NCBI GenBank assembly: GCA_937888725.1
Contig: CALARE010000085.1
Location: 1 to 20,209 of the forward strand
Source of the DNA: an uncultured Alphaproteobacteria bacterium
GTDB taxonomy: Bacteria > Pseudomonadota > Alphaproteobacteria > CAAHEQ01 > UBA3637
Direction of reading: 5' to 3'
DNA length: 20,209 nucleotides
The first letter of the stretch is position 1. The number at the start of each line of letters is the position of its first letter. Below, piece by piece: positions 1 to 6,509 of this stretch. The notes beneath the pieces were generated by a model, which searched no databases, had not been told where the DNA came from, and worked only from the letters and a program-made list of their open reading frames with translations. Position numbers and translations under genes: made by a program.

Positions 1-57
1 CCGTAGGCGGTCCGTAAGGACGAGCGTAGAACGCGAGCAATCCTGAGTGGGGTCGTC
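1..57 (+). repeat. Right end of a structured tRNA-tail repeat, cut by window edge
   Basis: This is the truncated right part of the same repeat type seen after tRNA-Gln at 17706-17789. Shared order: CCGTAGG hairpin, GTCC/GGAC hairpin (10-13 with 18-21), GAG (22-24), a short hairpin (CGT 25-27 with ACG 31-33), CGAG (34-37), then CAATCC (38-43). In the tRNA-Gln copy the third hairpin has different bases (GGAT/ATCC) but still pairs. The tail after AATCC differs from both tRNA-Gln and tRNA-Pro, so it may derive from another tRNA gene lying left of the window or be eroded; I could not identify it. Confidence 0.6.
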
Positions 58-103
58 AAAATCTTTAAATTTGAACTGTTCAATTTGCTATTTTTTTATA
101 AAA

Positions 104-228
104 CTCGGGGTGACATGATTATTCGGCTGACGCCTCACCCTAAAGGGCTGTCCTAAAGGACATTACGTCGCTATCGCTCCGTCCGAACATGCTGTGTCGC
201 ATGTTCAAATCATTCACCTAACTTAATT
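104..228 (-). repeat. tRNA-Pro-derived repeat unit B (outer copy)
   Basis: Read on the minus strand, this unit contains a hairpin-forming CATGCGACACAGCATG, then TTCG (184-187), a 63-nt insert (121-183), then a copy of the tRNA-Pro 3' end (104-120, AATCATGTCACCCCGAG). The intact tRNA reads TTCGAAT without interruption, so the copy is split in the T-loop. The copy has lost the CCA, so it is the most decayed one. On the plus strand 194-218 is a degenerate inverted copy of the tRNA-Pro 3' region (GTGTCGCATGTTC exact, then AATCAT and CACC). The insert folds into successive hairpins: GTCC-TTTA-GGAC, CCC-TTTA-GGG and GGC-GTCA-GCC. The distance from the same T-loop point in unit A is 160 bp. Function unknown. 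Confidence 0.8.
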
Positions 229-231
229 ATA

Positions 232-260
232 AAAAAAGACGGAATAAATCCGTCTTTTTT
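232..260 (-). terminator. Intrinsic terminator after the repeat unit A tRNA end
   Basis: A perfect 12-bp stem (232-243 with 249-260, core GACGGA/TCCGTC) with a 5-nt loop and A/T tracts on both sides, so it could work in both directions. On the minus strand it follows directly after the CCA of the copied tRNA-Pro end at 262-280, in the same place as the terminator after the real tRNA. Confidence 0.8.
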
Positions 261-261
261 A

Positions 262-393
262 TGGTCGGGGCGACATGATTATTCGGCTGACGCCTCACCC
301 GCAAGGGGCTGTCTCGCAAAAGCTCGACATTGCCTTCGTTACACTACGGCTCGAACATGCTGTGTCGCATGCTCTCATCTATCGCCTGACACA
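262..393 (-). repeat. tRNA-Pro-derived repeat unit A (inner copy)
   Basis: On the minus strand the order is a degenerate inverted tRNA piece, the hairpin CATGCGACACAGCATG, TTCG (352-355), a 71-nt insert (281-351), and a 19-nt copy of the tRNA-Pro 3' end with CCA (262-280). That copy differs from the real gene end (431-449) at one base. The split point TTCG|AAT is the same as in unit B and in the tRNA-Gln unit. The insert shares its last part with unit B (GGGTGAGGCGTCAGCCGAAT). Its middle hairpins use other bases: TGTC-GA-GC/GC-GA-GACA replaces TGTCC/GGACA, and GCC/GGC replaces ACG/CGT. The distance to the matching T-loop point in the real tRNA is 169 bp. No ORF of note lies inside. Confidence 0.82.
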
Positions 394-420
394 TAAAATA
401 AAACCACCCAAAATGGGTGG
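394..420 (-). terminator. Intrinsic terminator of tRNA-Pro
   Basis: On the minus strand the stem CCACCCA/TGGGTGG (414-420 with 404-410) with a TTT loop, followed by a T-rich run, sits 10 nt after the encoded CCA of tRNA-Pro. Together with the promoter upstream this makes the tRNA a single-gene transcription unit. Confidence 0.85.
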
Positions 421-430
421 CTTAATTTTA

Positions 431-507
431 TGGTCGGGGTGACATGATTCGAACATGCGACACCTTGGTCCCAAACCAAGTACTCTACCAGGCTGAGCTA
501 CACCCCG
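431..507 (-). tRNA. tRNA-Pro (anticodon UGG)
   Basis: A 77-nt cloverleaf on the minus strand. The acceptor stem is CGGGGTG/CACCCCG with an encoded ACCA end (431-434). The anticodon stem CTTGG/CCAAG encloses the loop TTTGGGA, with anticodon TGG at 471-473. The T-loop is TTCGAAT. The -35 TTGCAA (549-554) and -10 TATATA (526-531), spaced by 17 bp, lie directly upstream on the minus strand. The 3' end of this gene is copied twice further downstream in the split repeat units A and B. Confidence 0.97.
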
Positions 508-525
508 ATCAACGAAGTAATCGTA

Positions 526-554
526 TATATACACCAAAAAAAAATAAATTGCAA
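526..554 (-). promoter_or_regulatory. Promoter of tRNA-Pro
   Basis: Minus-strand TTGCAA (549-554), 17-bp spacer, TATATA (526-531), ending 18 nt before the tRNA 5' end. The spacing and sequence resemble the other promoters in the window. Confidence 0.65.
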
Positions 555-580
555 GTAAAAAAATAAAAAAAATAAAAAAA

Positions 581-943
581 TGTCAGACAGTCTATAAGCC
601 GGGTTTTGTAATTGATAATCATTCGTCTGGGATAAGCATTACTACTTACCTCTAGCGACCTACCTCTTGAGAGCAGATCAGAAACGCTCTTTTGGACAAA
701 GAAAAATCTTTGGCTCTCTTTACTTGGTCTTGCTTCCGATAGGGCTTGCCGTGCCATTTTAATTGCTTAAAATGCGGTGGGCTCTTACCCCGCCGTTTCA
801 TCCTTACCAATAGTTAATTGGCGGTTTGTTTTCTATGGCGCTATCCCGTGGGTTGCCCCAGCTGGACGTTATCCAGTATCGTGTTTCCGTGAAGCCCGGA
901 CTTTCCTCCAAAGTTACCTTCAGCGATTATCCGACCATCTGAC
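581..943 (-). ncRNA. rnpB: RNase P RNA (bacterial type A)
   Basis: This is the catalytic RNA of RNase P, which cuts the 5' leader from tRNA precursors together with the RnpA protein encoded at 5861-6268. On the minus strand it shows the 5' core GAGGAAAGTCCGGGCT, the central AGGGTGAAACGG-like segment (here AAGGATGAAACGGCGGGGTAAGAGCCCACCG), split around a conserved GTAAGAGC, and the 3' core ACCCGGCTTATAG. The ends GTCAGA and TCTGAC pair as helix P1, which fixes the limits near 943 and 581. The length of about 363 nt is normal for a proteobacterium. A run of T and A follows the 3' end. Several open frames here are only shadows. Confidence 0.95.
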
Positions 944-951
944 ATTATTGA

Positions 952-980
952 TTTATAGCAAAAAAAATGTTTTTTGTCAA
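952..980 (-). promoter_or_regulatory. Promoter of rnpB
   Basis: Minus-strand TTGACA (975-980), 17-bp spacer and TATAAA (952-957), placed 8 nt before the RNA 5' end. It lies back to back with a plus-strand TATAAT (999-1004) that could serve upp, so the two promoters share this intergenic region. Confidence 0.75.
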
Positions 981-1060
981 TTAAAACTCTTTTTTTTGTA
1001 TAATTAGATGTTGTGGTTTTTTTGTATTTTTGTTAGAATTAAATAAAAAAAGGAGGTTGT

Positions 1061-1714
1061 ATGAATTTAAAAAATGTGACTGTTTTAACCCATCCCTTGG
1101 TAAAGCATAATTTGGCTGTTATTCGAAATAAGGATTGCTCTAGAGAGATTTTTTTATCAGCTTTTAAACGCCTTTCTTATTTTTTGATGCAAGAGGGATT
1201 TTCTAATTTGCCAACGAAACGGGCTGTTGTTTCAACGCCATTGCAAAGTGTAAATGTATCTGTACTTGATGATTCGTATACTTATGTGCTTGTTCCAATT
1301 TTGCGTGCGGGTCTTGCATTAATGGATGTGGCTGTTGAATTGTTGCCAAACGCACATGTGTTGCATGTGGGTGTATATCGTGATGAAAAGACTTGTAAAC
1401 CTGTTTGGTATTATAATAAAACACCTAATTCTTTCCCTTTAAAAACAAAAATTTTTATTTTAGATCCAATGCTTGCAACGGGAGGGTCTGCTCTTTCTGT
1501 GATAGATTTATTTGTAAAAAAGGGAATTGATGTAAAAGATATAGTGTTTATCTCTCTTTTAAGTGCACCAGAAGGAATTAAAGTATTGCAAAAAGAATAT
1601 CCTGATTTAAAAATCATAACAGCCTCTATTGATGATAAGTTGAATGAAAATGCGTATATTCTTCCAGGTCTTGGAGATGCAGGGGATAGATATTTTAATT
1701 CTGTAATACCTTAA
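1061..1714 (+). CDS. upp: Uracil phosphoribosyltransferase
   Basis: Joins uracil to PRPP to make UMP in the pyrimidine salvage pathway, in the cytoplasm. The protein has 217 residues, close to the usual 208-210. The PRPP-binding signature DPMLATGGS is at residues 135-143, ILRAG at 80-84, and the uracil-binding end PGLGDAGDR at 202-210. The ATG is preceded by a strong AGGAGG ribosome-binding site. A TATAAT at 999-1004 is the likely -10. The gene is alone between rnpB and rplM. I see no strong terminator; only an A/T hairpin overlaps the stop codon. Confidence 0.95.
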   Translation: MNLKNVTVLTHPLVKHNLAVIRNKDCSREIFLSAFKRLSYFLMQEGFSNLPTKRAVVSTPLQSVNVSVLDDSYTYVLVPILRAGLALMDVAVELLPNAHVLHVGVYRDEKTCKPVWYYNKTPNSFPLKTKIFILDPMLATGGSALSVIDLFVKKGIDVKDIVFISLLSAPEGIKVLQKEYPDLKIITASIDDKLNENAYILPGLGDAGDRYFNSVIP

Positions 1715-1784
1715 AAATAAGTCTTTTTAAGAACGGTATTATATTACCATAAGAAAAAATTATTAAAAAACAATGAAAAATATA

Positions 1785-1813
1785 TTGACATTGTGATTTA
1801 TTTGTTGTATAAA
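1785..1813 (+). promoter_or_regulatory. Promoter of rplM-rpsI
   Basis: Perfect TTGACA (1785-1790), 17-bp spacer, TATAAA (1808-1813), with the rplM start about 34 nt downstream of the -10. This is what a highly expressed ribosomal operon would need. Confidence 0.85.
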
Positions 1814-1847
1814 TAGCCGTCTTAGAAAAATTAGTAAGGATTATAAC

Positions 1848-2318
1848 ATGACAATGAAAACAACAAAAACAATTAATCCGGAAAATAGCGATATTAAATG
1901 GTACGTTATTGATGCGACTAATTTGGTTTTAGGTCGTTTGGCAAGCCAAATTGCAACAATTTTACGTGGTAAAAATAAACCATGCTATTCTCCAAACCAA
2001 GATTGCGGTGACTATGTTGTCGTCGTTAATGCTGAAAAAGTTCAATTAACAGGTCGTAAATTAGAACAAAAAATGTACTATCATCACACAGGTTATGTTG
2101 GTGGTATTAAAGGTATTTCTGTTGCAAAGCAATTAGAAAATCATCCAGAACGTGTTTTGGAAAAAGCTGTTGAACGTATGATTTCAAGAAATGCTTTAGG
2201 TCGTAAACAAATGAAGAAATTACGCATTTTTGTCGGCCCAGAACACACACATCAAGCTCAAAATCCAATTGTTTTGGATATTGCTTCTAAAAATCCAAAG
2301 AATAAAAGAGGTGCATAA
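1848..2318 (+). CDS. rplM: 50S ribosomal protein L13
   Basis: Large-subunit ribosomal protein that binds 23S rRNA early in assembly. The 156-residue product carries the L13 signature blocks: WYVIDATNLVLGRLAS near the N-terminus, YSPNQDCGDYVVVVNAEKV in the middle, and HTGYVGGIKG followed by MISRNALGRKQMKKLRIFVG. Two ATGs two codons apart (1848 and 1854) could start it; the first is taken because AAGGA lies about 9 nt upstream. The stop codon overlaps the rpsI start as TAATG, so the two are translationally coupled, the standard L13-S9 pair. Confidence 0.97.
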   Translation: MTMKTTKTINPENSDIKWYVIDATNLVLGRLASQIATILRGKNKPCYSPNQDCGDYVVVVNAEKVQLTGRKLEQKMYYHHTGYVGGIKGISVAKQLENHPERVLEKAVERMISRNALGRKQMKKLRIFVGPEHTHQAQNPIVLDIASKNPKNKRGA

Positions 2319-2797
2319 TGGTTAGCAAAAAAACAACATTAGAAGATTTGAAACAAGAAACAGCTCCTGTAGCTGCCGAAGTTGCACCAAGAACACCTAA
2401 AAAAGATAGCTTGGGTCGTTCACAATCTGTTGGTAAAAAGAAAAATGCAATTGCTCGTGTCATTATTAAATTGGGCTCAGGCAAAATCACAGTTAATGGC
2501 AGAAGTATTGAAAACTATTTTCCACGTCCTGTTTTGCAAATGATTATTAACCAACCATTTGCCGTTACAAATCGTGAAGGTCAATTTGATGTTCAATGTA
2601 ATGTTTGTGGTGGTGGTTTATCTGGTCAAGCTTATGCCGTTCGTCATGGTATTAGCCGTTGCTTGGATATGTTTGAACCTGAATTACACACAGCATTGAA
2701 AAAAGCTGGTTTCTTAACTCGCGATTCACGTATTGTTGAACGTAAAAAACCAGGTTTGTCAAAGGCAAGAAAACGTTTCCAATTCTCAAAACGTTAA
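2318..2797 (+). CDS. rpsI: 30S ribosomal protein S9
   Basis: Small-subunit protein whose C-terminal tail reaches the P-site tRNA. The 159-residue product has the S9 blocks GKKKNAIARVIIKLGSGKITVNG and GGGLSGQAYAVRHGISR, and ends in the basic tail KARKRFQFSKR, whose final Arg is the residue that touches tRNA. It is longer than the about 130 residues of E. coli because of an N-terminal Ala/Pro-rich extension of about 30 residues, which I recall in alphaproteobacterial S9. It overlaps rplM by one base, and a strong terminator follows. Confidence 0.97.
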   Translation: MVSKKTTLEDLKQETAPVAAEVAPRTPKKDSLGRSQSVGKKKNAIARVIIKLGSGKITVNGRSIENYFPRPVLQMIINQPFAVTNREGQFDVQCNVCGGGLSGQAYAVRHGISRCLDMFEPELHTALKKAGFLTRDSRIVERKKPGLSKARKRFQFSKR

Positions 2798-2814
2798 TTG
2801 GTTTCAAATTCAAA

Positions 2815-2848
2815 AAAATCTCTACCATTTGGTGGAGATTTTTTTTTT
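2815..2848 (+). terminator. Intrinsic terminator of rplM-rpsI
   Basis: The stem AATCTCTACCA/GGTGGAGATT, with a TTT loop, is followed by eight T. Confidence 0.92.
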
Positions 2849-2882
2849 GGTGAGAAATTTATTGATATGTTGTTTTTATACT

Positions 2883-2918
2883 AAAAAACGAACGCCTTTT
2901 AAGGTGTCCGTTTTTTTG
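2883..2918 (-). terminator. Terminator of bamE
   Basis: On the minus strand the stem CGGACACCTT/AAGGCGTTCG, with one mismatch and one G-T pair, is followed by six T. It lies just downstream of the bamE stop. A run of T also follows on the plus strand, so it may back up the rpsI terminator. Confidence 0.75.
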
Positions 2919-2932
2919 AGTGCATAAGAATT

Positions 2933-3391
2933 TTATTGTCGTTGAGAACTGTCCCTACCACCAGCATCATATCTGCCAAAGTTTTTAACTAACTGTTCCA
3001 TGACGGAGAGTTCTTTTCCTGTTACCTGAGTATAAGCCTCATCAAATGCAACATTGTTTCCGTCTTGAAGTGTTAAATGACGAATTGTGCGGACATTTTT
3101 GTCGGGCGTGAAAGAAATGACATATACATCTCTTTCGATTTCTTTAGGGTGAAAAAAGGCTCTATTTTCTTTTTTAGATTTAAAATAAATATAAAAAGAA
3201 TCTGAACCAATCTTATTTTCAAAAATAGGACTACCCAATAAATCTAATACTTTTTCTTGTGGCATTCCTGGTTGAACCATGCTTAAACGTTGGTTTGATG
3301 GTAGATCGCCACTTTGATATGTTTCTAATCCGCACGCATTTAATAAAATAATACTTGAAAATAAAGATGTGTAAATAAGTTTCTTGAACAT
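2933..3391 (-). CDS. bamE: BamE-like outer-membrane assembly lipoprotein (SmpA/OmlA)
   Basis: Likely a small lipoprotein of the BAM complex, which inserts beta-barrel proteins into the outer membrane. The 152-residue product has a signal peptide with lipobox LNAC, Cys at residue 20, so the mature protein should be lipid-anchored. The SmpA/OmlA fold signature follows: QPGMPQEKVLDLLGSP (about residues 40-55), then alternating strands. The start has AAGGA upstream. It is transcribed away from the DUF177 gene, a pairing I recall in alphaproteobacteria. The assignment rests on the lipobox plus the pG-V-LG-P pattern; the C-terminal 40 residues have no recognised motif. Confidence 0.85.
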   Translation of the reverse strand: MFKKLIYTSLFSSIILLNACGLETYQSGDLPSNQRLSMVQPGMPQEKVLDLLGSPIFENKIGSDSFYIYFKSKKENRAFFHPKEIERDVYVISFTPDKNVRTIRHLTLQDGNNVAFDEAYTQVTGKELSVMEQLVKNFGRYDAGGRDSSQRQ

Positions 3392-3454
3392 TTTTTCCTT
3401 CTTTGATATAATCTATTTATAATAATATATAAGCAGAAGAAGGGACTTTCGTCA

Positions 3455-3982
3455 ATGGAAAATATAAAAAAAGAAAAAGATATTTCATTTGTTTTGGATG
3501 CACGCATGGTTACGAAAAATGGGTTGTCTTTTCTTTTAAAGGCAACAGAACAGCAATGTTTGGATTTGGCAAAATTTTATGAATTGCCAGCTCTTAGTAA
3601 TTTGGTTTTTGATTTTTTTGTTTGTTTGAAAGATGATTTAATCGTTTTAAAAGGGTTTTTAGATGCAGATGTTATCGAAACATGTGTTGTAACGAATGAA
3701 AAATTTGAAGAACATATTCATCAGCCAGTTTCTTTGTTGTTTTCTGAAGATGAAAGTGTTGTGAAAATGCAAGAAAGCAAAATGGATTTTTCACCTGATG
3801 AAGAATTAATCGATTTTGTAGAGAATGGCCGTATTTATTTTTCCTCTATTGTGCGAGAGCAATTTGGATTAGCGTTAAATCCGTTTCCTAAAAAAACGGA
3901 TGAGCCATTTGCTTATTATGAGGAGAAAGCTCAAGATATAAAGGATAATCCATTTTTAGCGTTGAAACACTTGACAAAATAA
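3455..3982 (+). CDS. DUF177 (YceD-like) protein
   Basis: A cytoplasmic protein of the DUF177/YceD family; members in other bacteria are linked to ribosomal protein or 23S rRNA expression, but the exact role is unclear. The 175-residue product shows the family's strand with a Cys (ETCVVTNEKF, about residues 76-85), the acidic central loop (FSEDES, then DFSPDEELIDF) and the C-terminal signature IVREQFGLALNPFPKK. A GAAGGG lies upstream of the ATG at a slightly long distance. In many bacteria the gene precedes rpmF or plsX; here neither follows, which is a local rearrangement. Confidence 0.8.
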   Translation: MENIKKEKDISFVLDARMVTKNGLSFLLKATEQQCLDLAKFYELPALSNLVFDFFVCLKDDLIVLKGFLDADVIETCVVTNEKFEEHIHQPVSLLFSEDESVVKMQESKMDFSPDEELIDFVENGRIYFSSIVREQFGLALNPFPKKTDEPFAYYEEKAQDIKDNPFLALKHLTK

Positions 3983-3998
3983 ATAAATATGTTAAAAT
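3971..3998 (+). promoter_or_regulatory. Promoter of the 4034-5481 gene pair
   Basis: TTGACA (3971-3976), 16-bp spacer, TAAAAT (3993-3998), embedded in the last codons of the DUF177 gene and running into the short gap after it. The next start codon is 36 nt downstream. Confidence 0.6.
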
Positions 3999-4033
3999 AA
4001 AAGAAGAATATACTAGAAAGCGAGGTGTTTTAG

Positions 4034-4822
4034 ATGGAAAAAGAAGATATGCAAGAAAAGCAAGTTTCTGAGGAAGAAGTGTCTAAACAACAAGATGGGC
4101 AACAGGATGTTGATGCACCTCAATTAAATGAGGAGACGACGGTATCCGATAACATGGGGATGCATTTGATAAATCAACAGGCATTGCAATCTCAGTATAT
4201 TGAAAAATTAGAAAAACTTCTTTTGAAAGATGAAATTACAGAACAAGACATTCAAAATGTTGAGTATTGCAAAGCTGAGCTTTTGTCCCAATTTTTAGGT
4301 GCGACTTCTTTTTCAACCTCATTAGGGGATACAGATATTAGAAAAAAAGCCGCTGATGCATTGTCTTCTCATTTGGGTAATTTATATGCAAAAACAACTA
4401 AGTTAAAAGAACGGTTGGCTCAGAAAGGGGCTCTGTCTGTTATTCGTAATGATGTGGATGAGGCTCGTTTTGGTGCTTCTGCTGATAGGTATCGGACGGT
4501 TACAGATGATATGTTGATGCCTGATTTAAAGAAGATTTCTCTTGTAACTGCCTCTGTTTCTGCTTTTATTTTTGAAAAAACGCCTTTGAAAAATTTGATT
4601 GACAATCCAAAAACACGCTTGAGTGCAATGTTGCCAGATTTAATGGATGAATTTAATCAAAAAACATCATCTGAAGAAAAAGAATCTTTTTCAAAATGGG
4701 CAAGTATGTTAACAACGGGTTTATCAAAATTAGGATCTGTCAAATCGATAATGAATGCTTTGCAAGGTAACGACGTTTCAAAAATAATGGGAAAAATAAT
4801 GGATTCTAAAGATATTGCTTAA
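4034..4822 (+). CDS. Unrecognised soluble protein, acidic N-terminus
   Basis: I do not recognise this 262-residue protein. The first 40 residues are very rich in Glu, Gln, Asp and Val and look disordered. The rest is mainly helical, with heptad-like Leu/Lys/Glu patterns (about 50-75 and 110-130) and no signal peptide or clear membrane segment. A middle stretch (about residues 165-185) is mildly hydrophobic. The ATG is preceded by GCGAGGTG. It has its own promoter and lies 11 bp before the next gene, also unrecognised, so the two probably form an operon and may work together. Composition and A/T codon use match the neighbours, so there is no sign of recent transfer. Confidence 0.75.
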   Translation: MEKEDMQEKQVSEEEVSKQQDGQQDVDAPQLNEETTVSDNMGMHLINQQALQSQYIEKLEKLLLKDEITEQDIQNVEYCKAELLSQFLGATSFSTSLGDTDIRKKAADALSSHLGNLYAKTTKLKERLAQKGALSVIRNDVDEARFGASADRYRTVTDDMLMPDLKKISLVTASVSAFIFEKTPLKNLIDNPKTRLSAMLPDLMDEFNQKTSSEEKESFSKWASMLTTGLSKLGSVKSIMNALQGNDVSKIMGKIMDSKDIA

Positions 4823-4833
4823 GTGGGGATATA

Positions 4834-5481
4834 ATGGGGGAAGAGTCGTTTTATACAAATGGTGTTGAGGAATATAGAGCAAATTCAAGATTTCCAACAT
4901 TAAGTCGATATCGGGATTTGATTAGTTTTTTGCAAAATGTTTTTAAAGATGGCTTGGTAACGGATGAAGAATTACGAGTCGTAACAAAGGTGGAACGTGA
5001 TATTTTATTGGAATATGAGTTGGTTGCAGATATTTATTCAAAAATACCCTCGTCTTCGCCTAAAAAAACACTTGCAGAGCGATTGTTGAATCATATTTAT
5101 CGTTGTTTTGTAGTTATGAGTTTTGCAAAAGAACGTGCGAAAATTCAGAACGCAAATCAACGCAAGAGATCTTATCGTCAAACACCTGTTCGCAGTATTG
5201 GTGATAATAGGATTTTAAGCATAAAAACAACACAAGAGCAGGCTGTTTTGTTGAAGAATTTGGATACAAATTTGCAACGAATAGAAGCACAATTGCCAAG
5301 AATGCGAAAGGATTTAGCAAGGTTGACGCCTGAGGAACGTGTTTATTATGAAGGGCGTATAAATGCGGCATTAGATTATTTAGAACAAGTAAATATGGAA
5401 AATTTAAATGCTGTTGAGATGAATCGCTTGCTTGGTCTTGAACGTTACTTAAAAGAAGAAAAGGAACGTGAAAAAGAATAA
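4834..5481 (+). CDS. Unrecognised helical protein, partner of the upstream gene
   Basis: An unrecognised 215-residue protein without signal peptide or membrane segment. The N-terminal half has an amphipathic segment reading SRYRDLISFLQNVFKDGLVT (about 24-43), then DEELRVVTKVERDILLEYELV. A basic, Arg/Lys/Gln-rich stretch (about 105-120) links it to a C-terminal half with strong coiled-coil character (about 130-215), ending in Lys/Glu repeats. The start follows AAGTGGGG at a good distance, and the gap to the upstream gene is 11 bp. Sitting directly before the rpmH promoter, the pair is wedged between conserved housekeeping genes, so it is probably a lineage-specific core gene and not cargo. Confidence 0.75.
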   Translation: MGEESFYTNGVEEYRANSRFPTLSRYRDLISFLQNVFKDGLVTDEELRVVTKVERDILLEYELVADIYSKIPSSSPKKTLAERLLNHIYRCFVVMSFAKERAKIQNANQRKRSYRQTPVRSIGDNRILSIKTTQEQAVLLKNLDTNLQRIEAQLPRMRKDLARLTPEERVYYEGRINAALDYLEQVNMENLNAVEMNRLLGLERYLKEEKEREKE

Positions 5482-5505
5482 ATTACTTGTTTTATAAAAA
5501 AATGC

Positions 5506-5534
5506 TTGACTTTTTTTTGTAAAAACTGTATAAA
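5506..5534 (+). promoter_or_regulatory. Promoter of rpmH and the downstream run
   Basis: TTGACT (5506-5511), 17-bp spacer, TATAAA (5529-5534). The leader before rpmH is about 70 nt and includes GC-rich AGGCCCTAAGCAGGCGGTCT, unusual in this AT-rich setting. Confidence 0.8.
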
Positions 5535-5612
5535 GAATAACACTTTAAGTTAAACAGGCCCTAAGCAGGCGGTCTGACTATGCAATTAATTAGATAATTA
5601 AGGAGAAATAAA

Positions 5613-5747
5613 ATGAAACGCACATATCAACCAAGTAAGCTTGTTCGGACACGTCGTCATGGTTTTAGAGCAAGAATGGCTACTTTAGGTGGTCGAAAAG
5701 TTTTAAATGCTCGTCGTCGTAAAGGTCGTAAAGTTTTAAGTGCTTAA
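5613..5747 (+). CDS. rpmH: 50S ribosomal protein L34
   Basis: A 44-residue, very basic ribosomal protein of the large subunit, read directly from the bases: MKRTYQPSKLVRTRRHGF, followed by ARMATLGGRKVLNARRRKGRKVLSA. This is the full L34 pattern at its usual length. AAGGAG lies 9 nt before the ATG. It heads the conserved rpmH-rnpA-yidD-yidC order. A terminator hairpin lies between it and rnpA, so L34 mRNA should greatly exceed read-through into rnpA, as in other bacteria. Confidence 0.98.
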   Translation: MKRTYQPSKLVRTRRHGFRARMATLGGRKVLNARRRKGRKVLSA

Positions 5748-5811
5748 TGAACTAGCGAATCGACTTTTTGTATACCGAGTAGGGTGTCAAAATTAGTCAT
5801 AAAGATTAAAC

Positions 5812-5848
5812 AAAGGGAGCGATTCTTGGATTGTTCCTTTTTTTATTT
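5812..5848 (+). terminator. Likely (leaky) terminator between rpmH and rnpA
   Basis: Imperfect stem AAAGGGAGCGATTC/GATTGTTCCTTT, with two bulged bases and several G-T pairs, followed by a T run. No separate promoter for rnpA is evident, so read-through probably supplies the downstream genes. Confidence 0.65.
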
Positions 5849-5860
5849 TTAGTGAAATAA

Positions 5861-6268
5861 ATGAAAAAAAATTCTTTAGACCTTGTGCGATTGAAAAAAA
5901 GACGCCAATTTTTAAAGGCAACACATAATGGAAAGAAATTTGTTGCTTCGACAATGATTTTGCAAACAGTTGTGCAAGATGAATTTGACGGAATGCGTCT
6001 TGGGTTTACTGTAACAAAAAAAATGGGTAATGCTGTTGTTCGAAATCGTATAAGGCGAAGATTAAGGGCGGTTTCACAAATGATATTTTCAGAACAAGGT
6101 ATTGCGGGATTTGATTATGTGATTGTAGCAAGAAAATCAGCTTTTGATGCACCATTTGATATATTAAAAAGAGATTTACTTTATTTATTTCGCTTATTTA
6201 AAAAATCATTAAATGAAAAAAATGAGGTTGTTTTAGATGATAATAAAAATCAAACAACTGATTTGTAA
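5861..6268 (+). CDS. rnpA: Ribonuclease P protein component
   Basis: Protein subunit of RNase P; it helps the RNA encoded at 581-943 bind precursor tRNA. The 135-residue product contains the family's RNR motif, GNAVVRNRIRRRLR at residues 56-69, preceded by GFTVTKKM. The N-terminus LVRLKKRRQFLKA is the usual start. The family is normally 110-130 residues; here the C-terminus has an Asn/Asp-rich tail encoded in the stretch that overlaps the start of yidD by 32 bases. Confidence 0.96.
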   Translation: MKKNSLDLVRLKKRRQFLKATHNGKKFVASTMILQTVVQDEFDGMRLGFTVTKKMGNAVVRNRIRRRLRAVSQMIFSEQGIAGFDYVIVARKSAFDAPFDILKRDLLYLFRLFKKSLNEKNEVVLDDNKNQTTDL

Positions 6269-6509
6269 GCTTGTTTTGGTTCTGTGCTTAACGCTTATTC
6301 GTTTATATCAACTTTTTTTGTCGCCAATAAAAGGGCATTGTTGCAGGTTTGAACCAACATGTTCTGATTATGCAAAAGAAGCTTTTTTGTTGCATGGGGT
6401 TAGAAAAGGTGCTATTTTGACACTTAAAAGAATTTTGAAATGTCATCCATGGGGAGGGGAGGGGTATGACCCTGTTCCTGAAGTTACTTTAATAAGGAAA
6501 ATAAAATGA
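6237..6509 (+). CDS. yidD: Membrane protein insertion efficiency factor YidD
   Basis: A small membrane-associated protein that aids YidC-dependent insertion. The 90-residue product has the complete YidD signature: LIRLYQLFLSPIKGHCCRFEPTCS, split here as LIRLYQLFLSP and CCRFEPTCSDYAKEA, then HGVRKGAILTLKRILKCHPW and GYDPVPE. An N-terminal amphipathic helix (about 4-28) should lie on the membrane. The ATG at 6237 overlaps rnpA by 32 nt; this overlap is common in this gene pair. The stop overlaps the yidC start as ATGA. Confidence 0.96.
   Translation: MIIKIKQLICKLVLVLCLTLIRLYQLFLSPIKGHCCRFEPTCSDYAKEAFLLHGVRKGAILTLKRILKCHPWGGEGYDPVPEVTLIRKIK

Noticed and set aside
1..430. CRISPR array
   Set aside because: The repeats are too long, only two tandem units exist, and they match the tRNA; no short regular repeats with unique spacers are present.
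509..1007. Frames on both strands around 509-1007
   Set aside because: The region is RNase P RNA on the minus strand with its flanks.
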